Below are positions 35,364 to 46,960 of a stretch of 64,000 nucleotides of DNA, piece by piece. Position 1 is the first letter of the stretch. Every line of letters starts with the position of its first letter. The notes under the pieces are model-generated. The model saw nothing but the letters and a program-made list of their open reading frames with translations. It was not told where the DNA came from and searched no databases. Source of the DNA: Flavobacterium sp. (GTDB taxonomy: Bacteria; Bacteroidota; Bacteroidia; Flavobacteriales; Flavobacteriaceae); contig JADBYA010000024.1 of assembly GCA_020403245.1 (NCBI GenBank), positions 79,826 to 143,825 of the forward strand. The letters are read 5' to 3'. Both the position numbers and the translations under genes were made by a program.

Positions 35364-36752
35364 ATGAAATACGATATTATTGTTCTAGGTAGTGGTCCAG
35401 GCGGGTATGTTACTGCTATTCGTGGCTCACAATTAGGTTTTAAAGTAGCCGTTATTGAAAAAGAAAGTTTAGGTGGTGTATGTCTAAATTGGGGCTGTAT
35501 CCCAACAAAAGCATTACTAAAATCGGCTCAAGTTTTTGATTACCTAAAACATGCTTCCGACTATGGATTAACCATTAAAGAATTTGACAAAGATTTTACT
35601 GCAGTGGTAAAACGTTCAAGAGACGTTGCCGATGGGATGAGCAAAGGCGTTCAGTTTTTAATGAAAAAAAATAAAATCGATGTTATTGAAGGTTTTGGTA
35701 AACTAAAAGCTGGTAAAAAAGTTGATGTAACCGATGCTAGTAAAAAAGTAACCGAATATTCAGCAGACCATATTATCATTGCTACTGGCGCTCGTTCCCG
35801 AGAATTGCCAAATCTTCCTCAAGATGGTGTGAAAGTAATTGGATACCGTCAGGCGATGACATTACCAACACAACCAAAATCGATGATTATTGTGGGTTCT
35901 GGTGCTATTGGAGTGGAGTTTGCGCATTTTTATAATGCCATGGGAACTGAAGTTACTATTGTAGAATTTATGCCCAATATAGTTCCTGTTGAGGACGAAG
36001 ATATTTCAAAACAGATGGAACGTTCTATGAAAAAAGCAGGAGTGAAAATCATGACTTCATCTTCTGTTGAAAAAATTGATACTTCAGGAAAAGGTGTAAA
36101 AGCTTTTGTAAAAACTGCCAAAGGAGAAGAGATTTTGGAAGCAGAGATTTTACTTTCGGCGGTTGGAATTAAAACCAATATTGAAAATATAGGATTAGAA
36201 GAAGTTGGCATTACAACCGATAAAGATAAAATTTTAGTAAATGCATTTTCCCAAACCAATATTCCGGGTTATTATGCTATTGGCGATGTTACTCCAGGAC
36301 AAGCTCTAGCACACGTTGCTTCGGCAGAAGGAATAAATTGTGTCGAAAAAATTGCTGGGCTTCACGTAGAACCTATTGATTATGGAAATGTTCCGGGTTG
36401 TACTTATGCTACACCTGAAATTGCTTCCGTAGGTTTAACCGAAAAACAAGCCAAAGAAAAAGGATATGAATTAAAAATTGGTAAATTCCCTTTCTCGGCT
36501 TCTGGAAAAGCAAAAGCTGCGGGAACACCAGATGGTTTTGTAAAAGTAATTTTTGATGCTAAATATGGAGAATGGTTAGGTTGCCACATGATTGGCGCTG
36601 GAGTTACTGATATGATTGCCGAAGCAGTTGTAGCAAGAAAACTAGAAACAACAGGGCATGAAATTCTCAAAGCAATTCATCCACACCCAACGATGAGTGA
36701 AGCTGTTATGGAAGCGGTTGCTGATGCTTATGGAGAAGTAATTCACTTATAA
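35364..36752 (+). CDS. lpdA: Dihydrolipoamide dehydrogenase (E3)
   Basis: This 462-residue FAD enzyme has an N-terminal GSGPGGYVTAIR nucleotide motif, the redox pair in GGVCLNWGCIPTKALL (Cys40/Cys45), a central NAD motif GSGAIGVEFAHFYN (~178-191), and the catalytic HPHPTMSEAV near 436. It regenerates lipoamide on 2-oxo-acid dehydrogenase or glycine-cleavage complexes. No other complex genes are adjacent. Its leader holds four 56-bp repeats with mini-ORFs. A bidirectional terminator separates it from the convergent TPR gene. Confidence 0.97.
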   Translation: MKYDIIVLGSGPGGYVTAIRGSQLGFKVAVIEKESLGGVCLNWGCIPTKALLKSAQVFDYLKHASDYGLTIKEFDKDFTAVVKRSRDVADGMSKGVQFLMKKNKIDVIEGFGKLKAGKKVDVTDASKKVTEYSADHIIIATGARSRELPNLPQDGVKVIGYRQAMTLPTQPKSMIIVGSGAIGVEFAHFYNAMGTEVTIVEFMPNIVPVEDEDISKQMERSMKKAGVKIMTSSSVEKIDTSGKGVKAFVKTAKGEEILEAEILLSAVGIKTNIENIGLEEVGITTDKDKILVNAFSQTNIPGYYAIGDVTPGQALAHVASAEGINCVEKIAGLHVEPIDYGNVPGCTYATPEIASVGLTEKQAKEKGYELKIGKFPFSASGKAKAAGTPDGFVKVIFDAKYGEWLGCHMIGAGVTDMIAEAVVARKLETTGHEILKAIHPHPTMSEAVMEAVADAYGEVIHL

Positions 36753-36760
36753 AAACAAAA

Positions 36761-36792
36761 AAAATATCCCGATTTTTAATCGGGATATTTTT
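36761..36792. terminator. Bidirectional terminator between lpdA and TPR gene
   Basis: AAAATATCCCGAT / ATCGGGATATTTT with a 5-nt loop and T/A tracts on both sides. Confidence 0.85.
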
Positions 36793-36812
36793 TTTATGAA
36801 CTAAATTGAGAT

Positions 36813-38135
36813 TTACATTTTTGCTTTTAGTGCTTTATATTTATCTGTCATTTCAAGAGCATTATAAACACTTAATAATGTTTTTTTGGCGGCGTCATTA
36901 TCAGGTTTTATTTCAACAGCTTTTTCAAGATAAGGCAAAATTGATTTGAAATTCTTTTCTCTTTCTGCTTTCAATACTTCATAGCGTTTGTTGTCTTTTT
37001 CAGAAGTTCCTAGTTTATTCATTTCAGTAACAAATTTCTCATCACCTCTTAGTTTTAATTCCGCTAAATTCAAATTGGCATCGAAGTAGTTAGGATTAAT
37101 TTCCAAAGCTCTTTTATAATATCTCTCAGCATCGTCAAGTTTATTAGCATTACCGCTAATAACACCTAAGTTATAAACTAAGTCAACATTATTAGGATCA
37201 TTTGCTAAAGCTTCATTTACAAGTCGGGTATAGGTATCAAAATCATTTAATTTATAATACAACTCGGCTTCGGATAAAATAAGAGATTTATCATTTGGAT
37301 TTGTTCTTCTAGCTTCAGCTACTGCTGCTTTTGCCTCATCCACTTTTCCTTTTTCAATTAAAATCAAAGCAATATTTTTATAAATTTCTCCTTTTTTGGA
37401 CTCTATTTTTTCGTCTCGTGATTTTTCATGAGTACCCGATTTAACATAAATATCTCTTTCATTTTTAGTGTTGAAAGTTTCTTCTTTACCAGATGCTTTA
37501 TTTGTTGCCCAAAAAACAGTTCCTTCTCCCGTATAGTTAAGTATTTTCAATTGATTGTAATAATCCAATGCTTTATCATAATCTAACGCGGTAACTGCAT
37601 AACTAGCAGCAAAATACAATTTTTCTTGGTCTTTTTTATCTAATAAATAAATGGAATACAAAATTTCGGAAGCTTCTTTATATTTTTTTGAATTACCCAT
37701 GGCAATTGCGGCTTGTAGAAGTTGTGGCTTGAAAGAAGTAATAGTTTCATTAATATCATCAGTGTAAACCTTTTTACCTGTCTTCTTTTCAAAATCAAGC
37801 GTTGCATTTAAACCCGTAGCTAAATCTGATATTGCCTTTGGACTTGCCAATTTCATTAATGCCGCTTGTATTTGAACTGGTGTCATTGTTTTATCTACGG
37901 CTAAAGACTCTAATACAGGTGTCATAACTTTATAGAAATTAGCATAAATTTTATCACTTTCTTCAACTGCTAAGGGTTCTACTTTTGAAACTAAATCTTT
38001 GTATTCTACTAAATCTTTTCCTTTTATTTCCTCTTTAGCATAAATTTTCTTCAATGCTTTTAGCTCCTCTTTTTGAGCAAAAGTTGAAACAGAAACTAGT
38101 ATTGATGCTGTCAATACGATGTGTTTAATTTTCAT
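36813..38135 (-). CDS. Secreted/periplasmic TPR-repeat protein
   Basis: This 440-residue protein has a signal peptide (MKIKHIVLTASILVSVSTFA-Q) and TPR helices: the clearest are at ~285-390 (NDPNNVDLVYNLGVISGNAN, ALEINPNYFDANLNLAEL) and near the C-terminus (AVEIKPDNDAAKKTLLSVYN). TPR proteins scaffold complexes; in Bacteroidota many support cell-envelope or gliding functions. It lies 16 bp downstream of gyrA on the same strand and may be cotranscribed. Confidence 0.88.
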   Translation of the reverse strand: MKIKHIVLTASILVSVSTFAQKEELKALKKIYAKEEIKGKDLVEYKDLVSKVEPLAVEESDKIYANFYKVMTPVLESLAVDKTMTPVQIQAALMKLASPKAISDLATGLNATLDFEKKTGKKVYTDDINETITSFKPQLLQAAIAMGNSKKYKEASEILYSIYLLDKKDQEKLYFAASYAVTALDYDKALDYYNQLKILNYTGEGTVFWATNKASGKEETFNTKNERDIYVKSGTHEKSRDEKIESKKGEIYKNIALILIEKGKVDEAKAAVAEARRTNPNDKSLILSEAELYYKLNDFDTYTRLVNEALANDPNNVDLVYNLGVISGNANKLDDAERYYKRALEINPNYFDANLNLAELKLRGDEKFVTEMNKLGTSEKDNKRYEVLKAEREKNFKSILPYLEKAVEIKPDNDAAKKTLLSVYNALEMTDKYKALKAKM

Positions 38136-38151
38136 ATTGTATTATTTTAAA

Positions 38152-40716
38152 TTATTCTTGTGGTTCATTATTGTCATCCGAAGATTCTGTTTCGCTTTCA
38201 TCGTTGATGTCATCCCCATCAACAATTTCTCCTACTACTTCTTCCACTTCGTCTTCTTTCATTACTTTGGTTACTGCTGCAATGGAATCATTTTCTTTGA
38301 TGTTAATCAAACGAACACCCTGAGTAGCTCTACCCATAACTCTCAAATCAGAAACTTCCATTCTAATTGTCAATCCCGATTTGTTGATAATCATTAAATC
38401 ATCCTCATCAGTTACTGCATTGATAGAAATTAAAGCGCCTGTTTTTTCTGTAATATTCAAAGTTTTTACCCCTTTTCCTCCTCTATTGGTAATTCTATAA
38501 ACATCTTCTCCATCTTCATCTACCAATTTAGTTCGTTTTCCATAACCGTTTTCGGTAACTACTAAAAGCTGGGTTTCATTAATATCGTCTTTGTTCACCG
38601 ATACCATTCCTATTACTTCGTCTTTATCATTTGCTAATGTAATTCCACGAACACCAGAAGCTGTTCTTCCCATAGGACGCGTTTTCTCTTCTTCAAAACG
38701 AACTAATTTTCCTGATTTTACTGCAATTAACACTTGGCTTTCACCATTGGTTAGTTTGGCTTCCATTAGTTCATCGTCTTCTCTGATAGTGATGGCATTA
38801 ATACCATTTTGACGTGGTCGAGAATATTGTTCCAATGGTGTTTTCTTCACTTGACCTTGTTTGGTCGCCATAATTACATAATGACTGTTGATGTAATCTT
38901 CATCTTTCAGGTCTTGCGTACAAATAAATGCTTTTACTTTATCATCACTTTCAATGTTGATTAGGTTTTGAATAGCGCGCCCTTTACTGGTTTTGCTTCC
39001 TTCTGGAATTTCATAAACACGCATCCAGAAACATTTCCCTTTTTGGGTGAAAAACAATAAATACTGGTGATTGGTGGCAACAAATAAATGCTCTAAGAAA
39101 TCTTGATCTCTAGTTCCTGCACTTTTTTGTCCAACACCACCTCTATTTTGTGTTTTGTACTCAGATAAATTAGTACGTTTAATATAACCCGCATGCGAAA
39201 TAGTGATGACCACGTTTTCATCGGCAATTAAATCTTCTATACTTACGTCTCCGCCTGAATATTCAATAACTGAACGACGTTCATCGCCATATTTATCTCT
39301 AATTTCTACTAATTCGTCTTTAATTAATTGCATTCTCAACTCTTTATTAGCCAATAAGTCTTTCAAATGTTGAATTAATTTCATGATTTCTTCATATTCC
39401 GCTCTTAACTTGTCTTGTTCAAGACCAGTCAATTGACGTAAACGCATTTCAACAATAGCTCGAGCTTGAATTTCAGATAAAGTAAAACGTTCAATCAATT
39501 TAGCTCTAGCTTCATCTCCATCTTTCGACGAACGAATTAGGGCAATTACTTCATCTATATTATCAGATGCTATAATTAAACCTTCTAAGATGTGTGCTCT
39601 TTCCTCTGCTTTGCGTAATTCGAATTGAGTTCTTCTAGTTACAACATCATGACGGTGTTCTACAAAATAATGTATCAAATCTTTAACGTTCAACATCTGT
39701 GGTCTTCCATTGACCAACGCAATATTATTGACGCTAAAAGAAGATTGCAATTGTGTAAATTTATAAAGCGTATTTAAAACTACATTTGGAACAGCATCAC
39801 GTTTTAATTCATAAACGATACGCATTCCGTTTCTATCCGATTCATCACGAATATTAGAAATTCCTTCAATTTTTTTATCATTAATCAAATCGGCAGTTTT
39901 CTTTATCATGTCAGCTTTATTGACTTGATAAGGAATTTCAGAAACAATGATGGCATCTTTTCCGTTTGACTCTTCGAAACTTATTTTGGCACGAATTACA
40001 ATTCGTCCTCTCCCCGTTTTGAATGCTTCACGCACGCCTTCCATACCATAAATTATTCCTCCAGTAGGAAAATCGGGTGCTTTGATATGTGTAATTAATT
40101 CGTCAATTTCAATATCATTGTTATCGATGTAAGCCAAAGTTCCATCGATAACTTCTGTTAAATTGTGAGGTGCCATATTGGTAGCCATCCCTACTGCAAT
40201 ACCTGATGCACCATTTATTAGTAAATTAGGCACTCTAGTAGGCATTACTTTTGGCTCATACAAAGTATCATCAAAGTTCAATTGGAAGTCAACCGTTTCT
40301 TTATCGATGTCTGCCATAATGTCTTCTGACATCTTTTTCATTCTGGCTTCAGTATAACGCATAGCTGCTGGACTATCGCCATCAACCGAACCAAAGTTAC
40401 CTTGACCGTCAATTAACAAATAACGCAAACTCCATTCTTGAGCCATACGAACCATGGCGTCATAAACTGAGGTATCGCCGTGTGGATGATACTTCCCCAA
40501 AACCTCTCCAACAATTCTTGCTGATTTTTTATGCGCTCTATTAGAAAAAACACCTAGATCATACATTCCATATAATACTCTTCTGTGAACTGGTTTTAGA
40601 CCATCACGCACGTCAGGTAGTGCTCTTGAGACAATAACCGACATCGAATAATCGATGTAGGCAGATTTCATTTCATCTTCAATGTTTATAGGAATTAACT
40701 TTTCTCCGTCAGACAT
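38152..40716 (-). CDS. gyrA: DNA gyrase subunit A
   Basis: The 854-residue subunit has the cleavage tyrosine in [10 protein letters not shown] (Tyr121), the quinolone-region [20 protein letters not shown] (75-94) with Thr82 and Asp86 at the classical resistance positions, and the C-terminal beta-pinwheel with a GyrA-box-like QNRGGVGQK. An acidic tail ([14 protein letters not shown]) ends the protein. It breaks and reseals DNA in the gyrase heterotetramer; gyrB is not in the window. A 265-bp gap with AT-rich divergent promoter sequence separates it from clpC. Confidence 0.97.
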   Translation of the reverse strand: MSDGEKLIPINIEDEMKSAYIDYSMSVIVSRALPDVRDGLKPVHRRVLYGMYDLGVFSNRAHKKSARIVGEVLGKYHPHGDTSVYDAMVRMAQEWSLRYLLIDGQGNFGSVDGDSPAAMRYTEARMKKMSEDIMADIDKETVDFQLNFDDTLYEPKVMPTRVPNLLINGASGIAVGMATNMAPHNLTEVIDGTLAYIDNNDIEIDELITHIKAPDFPTGGIIYGMEGVREAFKTGRGRIVIRAKISFEESNGKDAIIVSEIPYQVNKADMIKKTADLINDKKIEGISNIRDESDRNGMRIVYELKRDAVPNVVLNTLYKFTQLQSSFSVNNIALVNGRPQMLNVKDLIHYFVEHRHDVVTRRTQFELRKAEERAHILEGLIIASDNIDEVIALIRSSKDGDEARAKLIERFTLSEIQARAIVEMRLRQLTGLEQDKLRAEYEEIMKLIQHLKDLLANKELRMQLIKDELVEIRDKYGDERRSVIEYSGGDVSIEDLIADENVVITISHAGYIKRTNLSEYKTQNRGGVGQKSAGTRDQDFLEHLFVATNHQYLLFFTQKGKCFWMRVYEIPEGSKTSKGRAIQNLINIESDDKVKAFICTQDLKDEDYINSHYVIMATKQGQVKKTPLEQYSRPRQNGINAITIREDDELMEAKLTNGESQVLIAVKSGKLVRFEEEKTRPMGRTASGVRGITLANDKDEVIGMVSVNKDDINETQLLVVTENGYGKRTKLVDEDGEDVYRITNRGGKGVKTLNITEKTGALISINAVTDEDDLMIINKSGLTIRMEVSDLRVMGRATQGVRLINIKENDSIAAVTKVMKEDEVEEVVGEIVDGDDINDESETESSDDNNEPQE

Positions 40717-40981
40717 AGTTGTATAAATTATTAATAAAAATTAGTTTAAATTCAAAACGTGCTAATATAGACTATTTAGAAAAAACAGCACCTATTTTTT
40801 GGTACAAATTTCAATGATTTATTAACAAAATAGGCCCTTTTTTTGGTTAATAAAATAGTTGACTTACTACTTTTATTATTGACTTTTTTTTTGTCAATTA
40901 GCTGACAGTACTTTTAGACGGAACGATTTTTGTTAGAATGATAGATATTAACTAAATTTATGTTACCAACAATATATTTAT

Positions 40982-43525
40982 ATGGATGATAATTTTTCAC
41001 CAAGAGTAAAAGATGTAATCACTTACAGTAAAGAAGAAGCCCTTCGTTTAGGGCACGATTTTATTGGTACAGAACATCTTATGCTTGGTATCCTGAGAGA
41101 TGGAAATGGTAAAGCGATTGCAATTTTAAATAACCTGTCTATAGATTTGGAACATTTGAGAAAAAAAGTAGAGATTTTAAGTCCTGCCAATCCAAATGTA
41201 GAAATTAGCAATGAAAAGAAAAATTTACACTTGACTCGTCAAGCAGAGCGAGCTTTGAAAACTACTTTTTTGGAAGCAAAAGTATTTCAAGCGAATTCAA
41301 TTAGTACCGCACATCTATTATTGTGCATTTTAAGAAATGAAAATGATCCAACAACCAAACTATTGCATCGTCTAAAAATAGATTATAATGTAGTTAAAGA
41401 ACAATATTTAAATATGACACCTAGCGATGAAGATTTTACAGACAATTTGCCTAGAAATGAATCGTATAATGACGACTCAGGTCAAGATGACAGTTTAAAA
41501 GAAGGTAGTTTTAACAATCCGGCAAATAAAACCAATAAAAAATCGAAAACTCCAGTCTTGGATAACTTTGGTCGCGATTTGACCGAGATGGCCGAAGAAG
41601 GAAAACTCGATCCAGTAGTTGGTCGTGAAAAAGAAATAGAACGCGTTTCTCAAATTTTGAGCCGTAGAAAGAAAAACAATCCATTATTGATTGGTGAGCC
41701 TGGAGTTGGAAAATCTGCTATTGCCGAAGGTCTAGCGTTGCGCATTATTCAAAAGAAAGTTTCACGTATTCTTTTTAATAAAAGAGTGGTGACATTAGAT
41801 TTAGCATCATTAGTTGCTGGAACAAAATACCGTGGGCAGTTTGAAGAAAGAATGAAAGCAGTCATGAATGAATTGGAGAAAAACGACGACATCATTCTTT
41901 TTATTGATGAAATTCACACCATTGTTGGAGCTGGAGGCGCAACGGGTTCTCTAGATGCTTCCAATATGTTTAAACCCGCTTTAGCAAGAGGCGAAATACA
42001 ATGTATTGGTGCTACAACACTAGACGAATACCGACAGTATATTGAAAAAGATGGTGCGCTTGAAAGACGTTTCCAAAAAGTGATTGTAGAACCAACATCT
42101 GTTGAAGAAACTATAACAATATTAAACAATATCAAAAACAAATACGAAGACCATCACAACGTAGTTTATACTGACGAAGCCATTGAAGCATGTGTGAAGT
42201 TGACCAACCGATACATGTCGGAACGCTTCTTGCCAGACAAAGCTATTGATGCTTTGGACGAAGCTGGCTCAAGAGTGCATATTACCAATATAGATGTACC
42301 AAAACAAATTTTGGATTTGGAACGTCAGTTAGAAGAAGTGCGCGAATTGAAAAATTCTGTTGTCAAAAAACAGAAATATGAAGAAGCAGCCAAGCTACGT
42401 GATGATGAAAAACGTTTAGAAAAAGACTTAGCAATTGCTCAAGAACAATGGGAAGAAGATTCTAAAAGTAATCGTATTAAAGTAACCGAAGACAATGTTG
42501 CCGATGTGGTTTCAATGATGACTGGAATTCCCGTGAACAGAATTGCACAAACAGAAAGCAACAAATTGGCTCATCTTCCCGAATTGATAAATGGAAAAGT
42601 AATAGGGCAAAACGAAGCCGTGATGAAAATATCGCGTTCCATTCAAAGAAATCGTGCTGGATTGAAAGATCCAAATCGACCTATTGGTTCCTTCATTTTC
42701 TTGGGACAAACAGGAGTTGGAAAAACACAATTGGCTAAAGTTTTGGCTAAAGAATTATTTGATTCAGAAGAAGCATTAATCAGAATTGACATGAGCGAAT
42801 ACATGGAAAAATTTGCAATTTCTAGACTGATTGGAGCACCTCCTGGATATGTTGGCTATGAAGAAGGCGGTCAATTAACTGAAAAAGTCAGAAGAAAGCC
42901 TTACTGCGTTGTGCTTTTAGACGAAATTGAAAAAGCACATCCAGATGTTTTTAACATGTTGCTACAAGTTTTGGATGATGGTTATTTGACTGATAGTTTA
43001 GGACGAAAAATTGACTTCAAAAACACCATTATCATCATGACATCTAATGTTGGCGCACGGCAATTGAAAGACTTTGGACAAGGTGTTGGTTTTGGAACTG
43101 CTGCCAAAGTAGCACAAGCTGATGAACATTCAAAAAGTGTAGTAGAGAATGCTTTGAAAAAAACATTTGCTCCAGAGTTTTTAAACAGAATTGATGACGT
43201 TATCGTCTTCAATCCATTAGAAAAACATGACATCGATTTGATTATCGAAATTGAATTGAAAAAACTATTTGGAAGAGTGGAAGAATTGGGATACAAGCTC
43301 AATTTATCGGATACTGCGAAAGCGTTTATTGCCGAAAAAGGTTTTGACAAACAATTTGGTGCTCGTCCATTAAAAAGAGCTATTCAAAAATATGTCGAAG
43401 ATGCTTTGGCGGAAGAAATTATTACTTCCAAAATAGCTTCGGGCGATGAAATCTATATGGATTTAGACGAAGCTGCTCAAGAGTTAACCGTCACAGTTCA
43501 TAAAGCGGAAAAACCAACGAGTTAA
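40982..43525 (+). CDS. clpC: ClpC-type AAA+ unfoldase
   Basis: The 847-residue protein has a double Clp_N repeat (start [20 protein letters not shown]), AAA domain 1 with Walker [10 protein letters not shown] near 238, a UVR/middle motif ([19 protein letters not shown]), AAA domain 2 with GQTGVGKTQ near 577, and the C-terminal D2-small domain. It unfolds substrates for ClpP or disaggregates proteins. The middle region is short, which marks ClpC and not ClpB. A hairpin terminator follows. Confidence 0.96.
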   Translation: MDDNFSPRVKDVITYSKEEALRLGHDFIGTEHLMLGILRDGNGKAIAILNNLSIDLEHLRKKVEILSPANPNVEISNEKKNLHLTRQAERALKTTFLEAKVFQANSISTAHLLLCILRNENDPTTKLLHRLKIDYNVVKEQYLNMTPSDEDFTDNLPRNESYNDDSGQDDSLKEGSFNNPANKTNKKSKTPVLDNFGRDLTEMAEEGKLDPVVGREKEIERVSQILSRRKKNNPLLIGEPGVGKSAIAEGLALRIIQKKVSRILFNKRVVTLDLASLVAGTKYRGQFEERMKAVMNELEKNDDIILFIDEIHTIVGAGGATGSLDASNMFKPALARGEIQCIGATTLDEYRQYIEKDGALERRFQKVIVEPTSVEETITILNNIKNKYEDHHNVVYTDEAIEACVKLTNRYMSERFLPDKAIDALDEAGSRVHITNIDVPKQILDLERQLEEVRELKNSVVKKQKYEEAAKLRDDEKRLEKDLAIAQEQWEEDSKSNRIKVTEDNVADVVSMMTGIPVNRIAQTESNKLAHLPELINGKVIGQNEAVMKISRSIQRNRAGLKDPNRPIGSFIFLGQTGVGKTQLAKVLAKELFDSEEALIRIDMSEYMEKFAISRLIGAPPGYVGYEEGGQLTEKVRRKPYCVVLLDEIEKAHPDVFNMLLQVLDDGYLTDSLGRKIDFKNTIIIMTSNVGARQLKDFGQGVGFGTAAKVAQADEHSKSVVENALKKTFAPEFLNRIDDVIVFNPLEKHDIDLIIEIELKKLFGRVEELGYKLNLSDTAKAFIAEKGFDKQFGARPLKRAIQKYVEDALAEEIITSKIASGDEIYMDLDEAAQELTVTVHKAEKPTS

Positions 43526-43545
43526 ACATAAATCACACTATATTT

Positions 43546-43616
43546 AAAACCATTAAGAAATTAAGAAAATTAAGTCAGTATTGCTTAATAAAACTTAATA
43601 ACTTAATGGTTTTGTT
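43546..43616 (+). terminator. Long-loop terminator after clpC
   Basis: AAAACCATTAAG / CTTAATGGTTTT (43546-43557 with 43602-43613) around AT-rich sequence, with a T-rich tail. Confidence 0.55.
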
Positions 43617-43637
43617 CTTAGTTTAAAATTTTATAAA

Positions 43638-45014
43638 ATGCCACTAAACAAAATCATTTTAGGTTCCGAAGAATGGTGTTCTTTTCCCGAAATAGGAATT
43701 CCTGCCATAAAAGCTCGTGTCGATTCAGGGGCAAAAACTTCTGCACTTCATGCTATTAATATTGCTCCTTTTTTAAAAGAGGAAGAAAATTGGGTGAAAT
43801 TTGACATCAATCCCATTCAGAACAATCTAAAAACAGTAATTCATTGTCAAGCCAAACTCGTTGACAAACGCATTGTCAAAAGTTCGAGTGGCTTCAGAGA
43901 ACAACGCTATGTAATTCAAACAACTTTGAAAATTGGTAACGATAGTTGGGAAATTGAAATGACACTGACCAATCGTGACTCTATGGGTTTCCGAATGTTA
44001 TTGGGAAGAGAAGCTATGAGTGGCAGAATATTAGTGGACCCTGAACAAAAGTATTTACTAGGACAAACTACTTCTGAAAATTTAAAGAATTTGTATAGTG
44101 ATGCTATTGTAAACAAATCGGGTCTACGAATTGGTGTTTTGGCCAGTAATCCTGATTTGTATAGTAACAGACGGATTATGGAAGCAGGAGAAATGCGTGG
44201 GCACGAAATGCATTTTTTGAACATCAAAGAATGTTACATGAAACTAGATGCCGACAAACCCGAAATTCATTATCGCGGCGGAAAAATTTTAGATAATTTT
44301 GATGCTGTTATTCCCAGAATTCGTCCGAGTATTACGTTTTATGGTTGTGCTTTAACAAGACAATTTGAGGCAATGAAAGTATATTGTTTGAACTCTGCTG
44401 CAGCCATTACACAATCACGAGATAAATTGTTTTCGCTTCAATTATTGTTGCATCACGGTGTTGATATTCCTACGACAGGATTTGCCAATTCGCCTTTGGA
44501 TACCGATGATTTGATCAAAATGGTTGGCGGTTCTCCTTTAATTGTAAAATTATTGGAAGGAACACAAGGAAAAGGTGTGGTTTTGGCCGAAACCAAAAAA
44601 GCTGCCGAATCGGTAATCAATGCTTTTAAAAGTTTGAATGCTAATATATTGGTGCAGGAATTTATAAAAGAAGCCAATGGAAAAGATTTACGTTTGTTTG
44701 TCGTTGATGGAAAAGTAGTAGCTGCCATTCAACGTGAAGCTGCTCCAGGCGAATTTAGAGCCAATATTCACATGGGCGGAACAGCAAGTGTGATTAAACC
44801 CACAAGTGATGAAAAAAAGATTGCCATCAAAGCGGCAAAAGCTATGGATTTGAAAGTAGCTGGCGTAGATATCATTCGCTCGTCCAAAGGCCCTTTATTA
44901 CTTGAAGTCAATTCTTCTCCTGGTTTAGAAGGTATTGAAGGAGCTACGAATAAAGACATAGCTGGAGAAATGATTAAAGCCATTGAGAAAAATTTTAAAC
45001 TTTATCCTAAATGA
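43638..45014 (+). CDS. rimK: RimK-type ATP-grasp ligase fused to a RimB-type aspartic-like protease domain
   Basis: The 458-residue protein joins two domains. Residues ~1-140 form a RimB/ATP-dependent zinc-protease-like domain ([14 protein letters not shown] and [16 protein letters not shown]). Residues ~160-455 form a RimK ATP-grasp ligase ([52 protein letters not shown]). RimK adds glutamate residues to ribosomal protein S6 and RimB relates to its control. In many bacteria the two are separate genes, so the fusion may keep them in one complex. The stop overlaps the next small membrane gene by 4 bp. Confidence 0.92.
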   Translation: MPLNKIILGSEEWCSFPEIGIPAIKARVDSGAKTSALHAINIAPFLKEEENWVKFDINPIQNNLKTVIHCQAKLVDKRIVKSSSGFREQRYVIQTTLKIGNDSWEIEMTLTNRDSMGFRMLLGREAMSGRILVDPEQKYLLGQTTSENLKNLYSDAIVNKSGLRIGVLASNPDLYSNRRIMEAGEMRGHEMHFLNIKECYMKLDADKPEIHYRGGKILDNFDAVIPRIRPSITFYGCALTRQFEAMKVYCLNSAAAITQSRDKLFSLQLLLHHGVDIPTTGFANSPLDTDDLIKMVGGSPLIVKLLEGTQGKGVVLAETKKAAESVINAFKSLNANILVQEFIKEANGKDLRLFVVDGKVVAAIQREAAPGEFRANIHMGGTASVIKPTSDEKKIAIKAAKAMDLKVAGVDIIRSSKGPLLLEVNSSPGLEGIEGATNKDIAGEMIKAIEKNFKLYPK

Positions 45015-45205
45015 AAACTCTAAAATTCAAACCTTTTTTATACTTTTTTTTAGCTGTGATAATCTTATCATTTTTAAGTGGATTATTTAGGTTTTTAAAT
45101 TTTCCTATTATTAGTGTTATATTTTCAGTTTTGATAGCTCCAATTTTAATAGTTTCATTTCTTTTTATTATTGTAAACATCGTTAAAAGTTTCCTTAAAA
45201 AATGA
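45011..45205 (+). CDS. Small membrane protein, 64 residues
   Basis: It has two hydrophobic helices (about 9-28 and 32-58) with a short [10 protein letters not shown] turn and a KSFLKK tail. ATGA overlaps join it to rimK upstream and the YetF-like gene downstream. No family recognised. It is probably coexpressed with the YetF-like protein in the inner membrane. Confidence 0.75.
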   Translation: MKTLKFKPFLYFFLAVIILSFLSGLFRFLNFPIISVIFSVLIAPILIVSFLFIIVNIVKSFLKK

Positions 45206-45717
45206 ATCCTTATCTTGATATTGTTATTAGAAGTGTTAGTGTATACCTTTTTATGGTAATTGCATTGCGAGTATTTGGCAAAAAAGAATTATCACAACTC
45301 AATACAGCCGATATTATCCTGATTTTGCTTATTAGTAATTCAGTCCAAAATGCAATGGTTGGTAATAACACTTCATTGTATGGAGGAATGGTAGCGGCTT
45401 TAGCGCTTTTTATTATTAATTTTATATTCAAAAAAGTGATGCTGAACTCAAAATTCATTAAAAGTTTAGTCCAAGATAAACCCGAAATTTTAATTCATGA
45501 CGGAAAAATTGAATTTAAAACCTTGGCTAGATTAGGGATTACTTCAGAAGAATTACGCGAAGCCATGAGAGAACACGGTGTAGAATTCTTTAAAGATGTT
45601 AAGCTTGCCATGTTTGAAATTGATGGTAATATCAGTGTGATATCAGGAAATGAAAACTTAAGACAAACACATCACAAACGAAAAATTCATAAAACACTAG
45701 GCAACTTAAACAACTAG
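45202..45717 (+). CDS. YetF-like (DUF421) membrane protein
   Basis: This 171-residue protein has three N-terminal membrane helices (about 6-26, 35-50, 58-78) and the cytoplasmic DUF421 domain with PEILIHDGKIEFKTLARLGI and EELREAMREHGVEF, the family hallmarks. YetF-type proteins influence sporulation or respiration in Bacillus; the role in Bacteroidota is open. It overlaps the upstream gene by 4 bp and completes the rimK operon. Confidence 0.87.
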   Translation: MNPYLDIVIRSVSVYLFMVIALRVFGKKELSQLNTADIILILLISNSVQNAMVGNNTSLYGGMVAALALFIINFIFKKVMLNSKFIKSLVQDKPEILIHDGKIEFKTLARLGITSEELREAMREHGVEFFKDVKLAMFEIDGNISVISGNENLRQTHHKRKIHKTLGNLNN

Positions 45718-45720
45718 ATT

Positions 45721-45894
45721 ATGTCACTACTTTCTCAACTCATCATCGGTTTTATTGCCGTTTTACACCTTTACATTCTGTGGCTGGAAATGTTTGCGTG
45801 GACCACTCGAGGCCGAAAAGTTTTTAAAACCATTCCAGTTGATCAATTTGAAAAAACTTTATCACAGGCAAATGGAAGGTTAAAAAAGCCATAA
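45721..45894 (+). pseudogene. Truncated DUF1304 family gene
   Basis: Only 57 residues remain (MSLLSQLIIGFIAVLHLYIL, then WLEMFAWTTRGRKVF), matching the N-terminal half of the ~120-residue DUF1304 membrane family. After QAN the expected GLYNG continuation is lost by frameshift (GRLKKP-stop). The following 250 bp show further decayed coding-like pieces. Confidence 0.65.
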
Positions 45895-46200
45895 CTCTTA
45901 AAAACCAAAACAAACCCGAAACCAAAGAACAATTAAACGGTTTTCAAAAATGCAACTTATACTTTCGATGCTGTCCATAGTTTTTCATTCACTACCAACA
46001 ACCAATCAAAAATGATGATTCAACTAGCAACAATGTTCAACAACAAAAACAAGTGAGTGTTTGATACCAAGAAAAAAGAAATCAAAGTAGGTCTCAAAAG
46101 TGTAAACTACAGGACGATTGTCTTTTTTGTTAGAATTAAAAAAATAAAATTATAATCCTGATAGAAGTCGTCAATGTAGAAATGGCAATAAAAAAACAGA
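45895..46200. other. Decayed coding remnant
   Basis: About 300 bp without an intact gene. Short stretches such as NATYTFDAVHSFSFTTNNQS (frame near 45950) look like remains of a small protein, broken by stops. No further structure seen before the hsp20 terminator. Confidence 0.35.
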
Positions 46201-46210
46201 AATGATAAAA

Positions 46211-46242
46211 AAAATCCCATCTAAATCATTAGCTGGGATTTT
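46211..46242 (-). terminator. Terminator after hsp20
   Basis: AAAATCCCA / TGGGATTTT, U-rich on the minus strand, ~20 bp after the hsp20 stop. Confidence 0.75.
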
Positions 46243-46260
46243 CGTCACAAATTCAATCAA

Positions 46261-46728
46261 TTACTCAACTTTTATTTTTTTGACCGCTTTTTCAACGGCT
46301 ACTTCTTTTTTCGGAAGTACAATATCCAGAACGCCATTATGATATTTGGCATCAATTTTATCGATGACTAAATTTTTAGGTAAAACAAACGAACGGTAAA
46401 AAGAATTATAAGAGAACTCTCTGGTACGATAGTTTTTATCTTCGTGTTTGGTTTCAAGTTCTTTTTCTGCGCTAACCAACAACACATTGTCTTCAATTTC
46501 AACTTTGAAATCTTTGCGTTCTAGTCCAGGTACAGCCAATTCAATTTTATACTCTTTTTCATTTTCAATGACGTTGGCATCAGGAACAAGACTGAACTCT
46601 TTTTCGTTGAACAACGCGCCATTAAAATCCAATAGCGAGGAACCAAAAAATGGGTTTAAGTTGAAGAAATCTTCTGTCATAATTGGCAGTGCTCTTCCAT
46701 TTCTTTTTTTTGAAATAACTAGTGACAT
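46261..46728 (-). CDS. hsp20: Small heat shock protein, Hsp20/alpha-crystallin
   Basis: This 155-residue protein has an alpha-crystallin domain (about 47-145) with PDANVIENEKEYKIELAVPG, the GVLDIVLPKKE strand (GVL motif) and a basic C-terminus KKIKVE. It acts as an ATP-independent holdase against heat-damaged proteins. The N-terminus has FFNLNPFFG, a short aromatic-rich arm. Single gene; upstream is a near-consensus promoter (TAACTTTA) on the minus strand. Confidence 0.93.
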   Translation of the reverse strand: MSLVISKKRNGRALPIMTEDFFNLNPFFGSSLLDFNGALFNEKEFSLVPDANVIENEKEYKIELAVPGLERKDFKVEIEDNVLLVSAEKELETKHEDKNYRTREFSYNSFYRSFVLPKNLVIDKIDAKYHNGVLDIVLPKKEVAVEKAVKKIKVE

Positions 46729-46960
46729 TTTGTTTGAATTTAAAGGTTAAACATATTATTTATTCACGATATAAAGTTAACCATATTACAAAAAACAAAA
46801 CATGATAAATATCATACAAAGCATTTACTTACTATAACTTAATGGTTACTTTATATAAAGCAATTTATTTTTAAGTATATCAAAATAGTACTAGTTTAAA
46901 ACAAATTTTAAATCAAAAAAAGAATAAGAATACAACTTGTAATAATGTGAAATAAAGGAA

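Noticed and set aside
34700..36300. Shadow ORFs opposite core genes
   Set aside because: Antisense frames of lpdA and other core genes without motifs or start signals.
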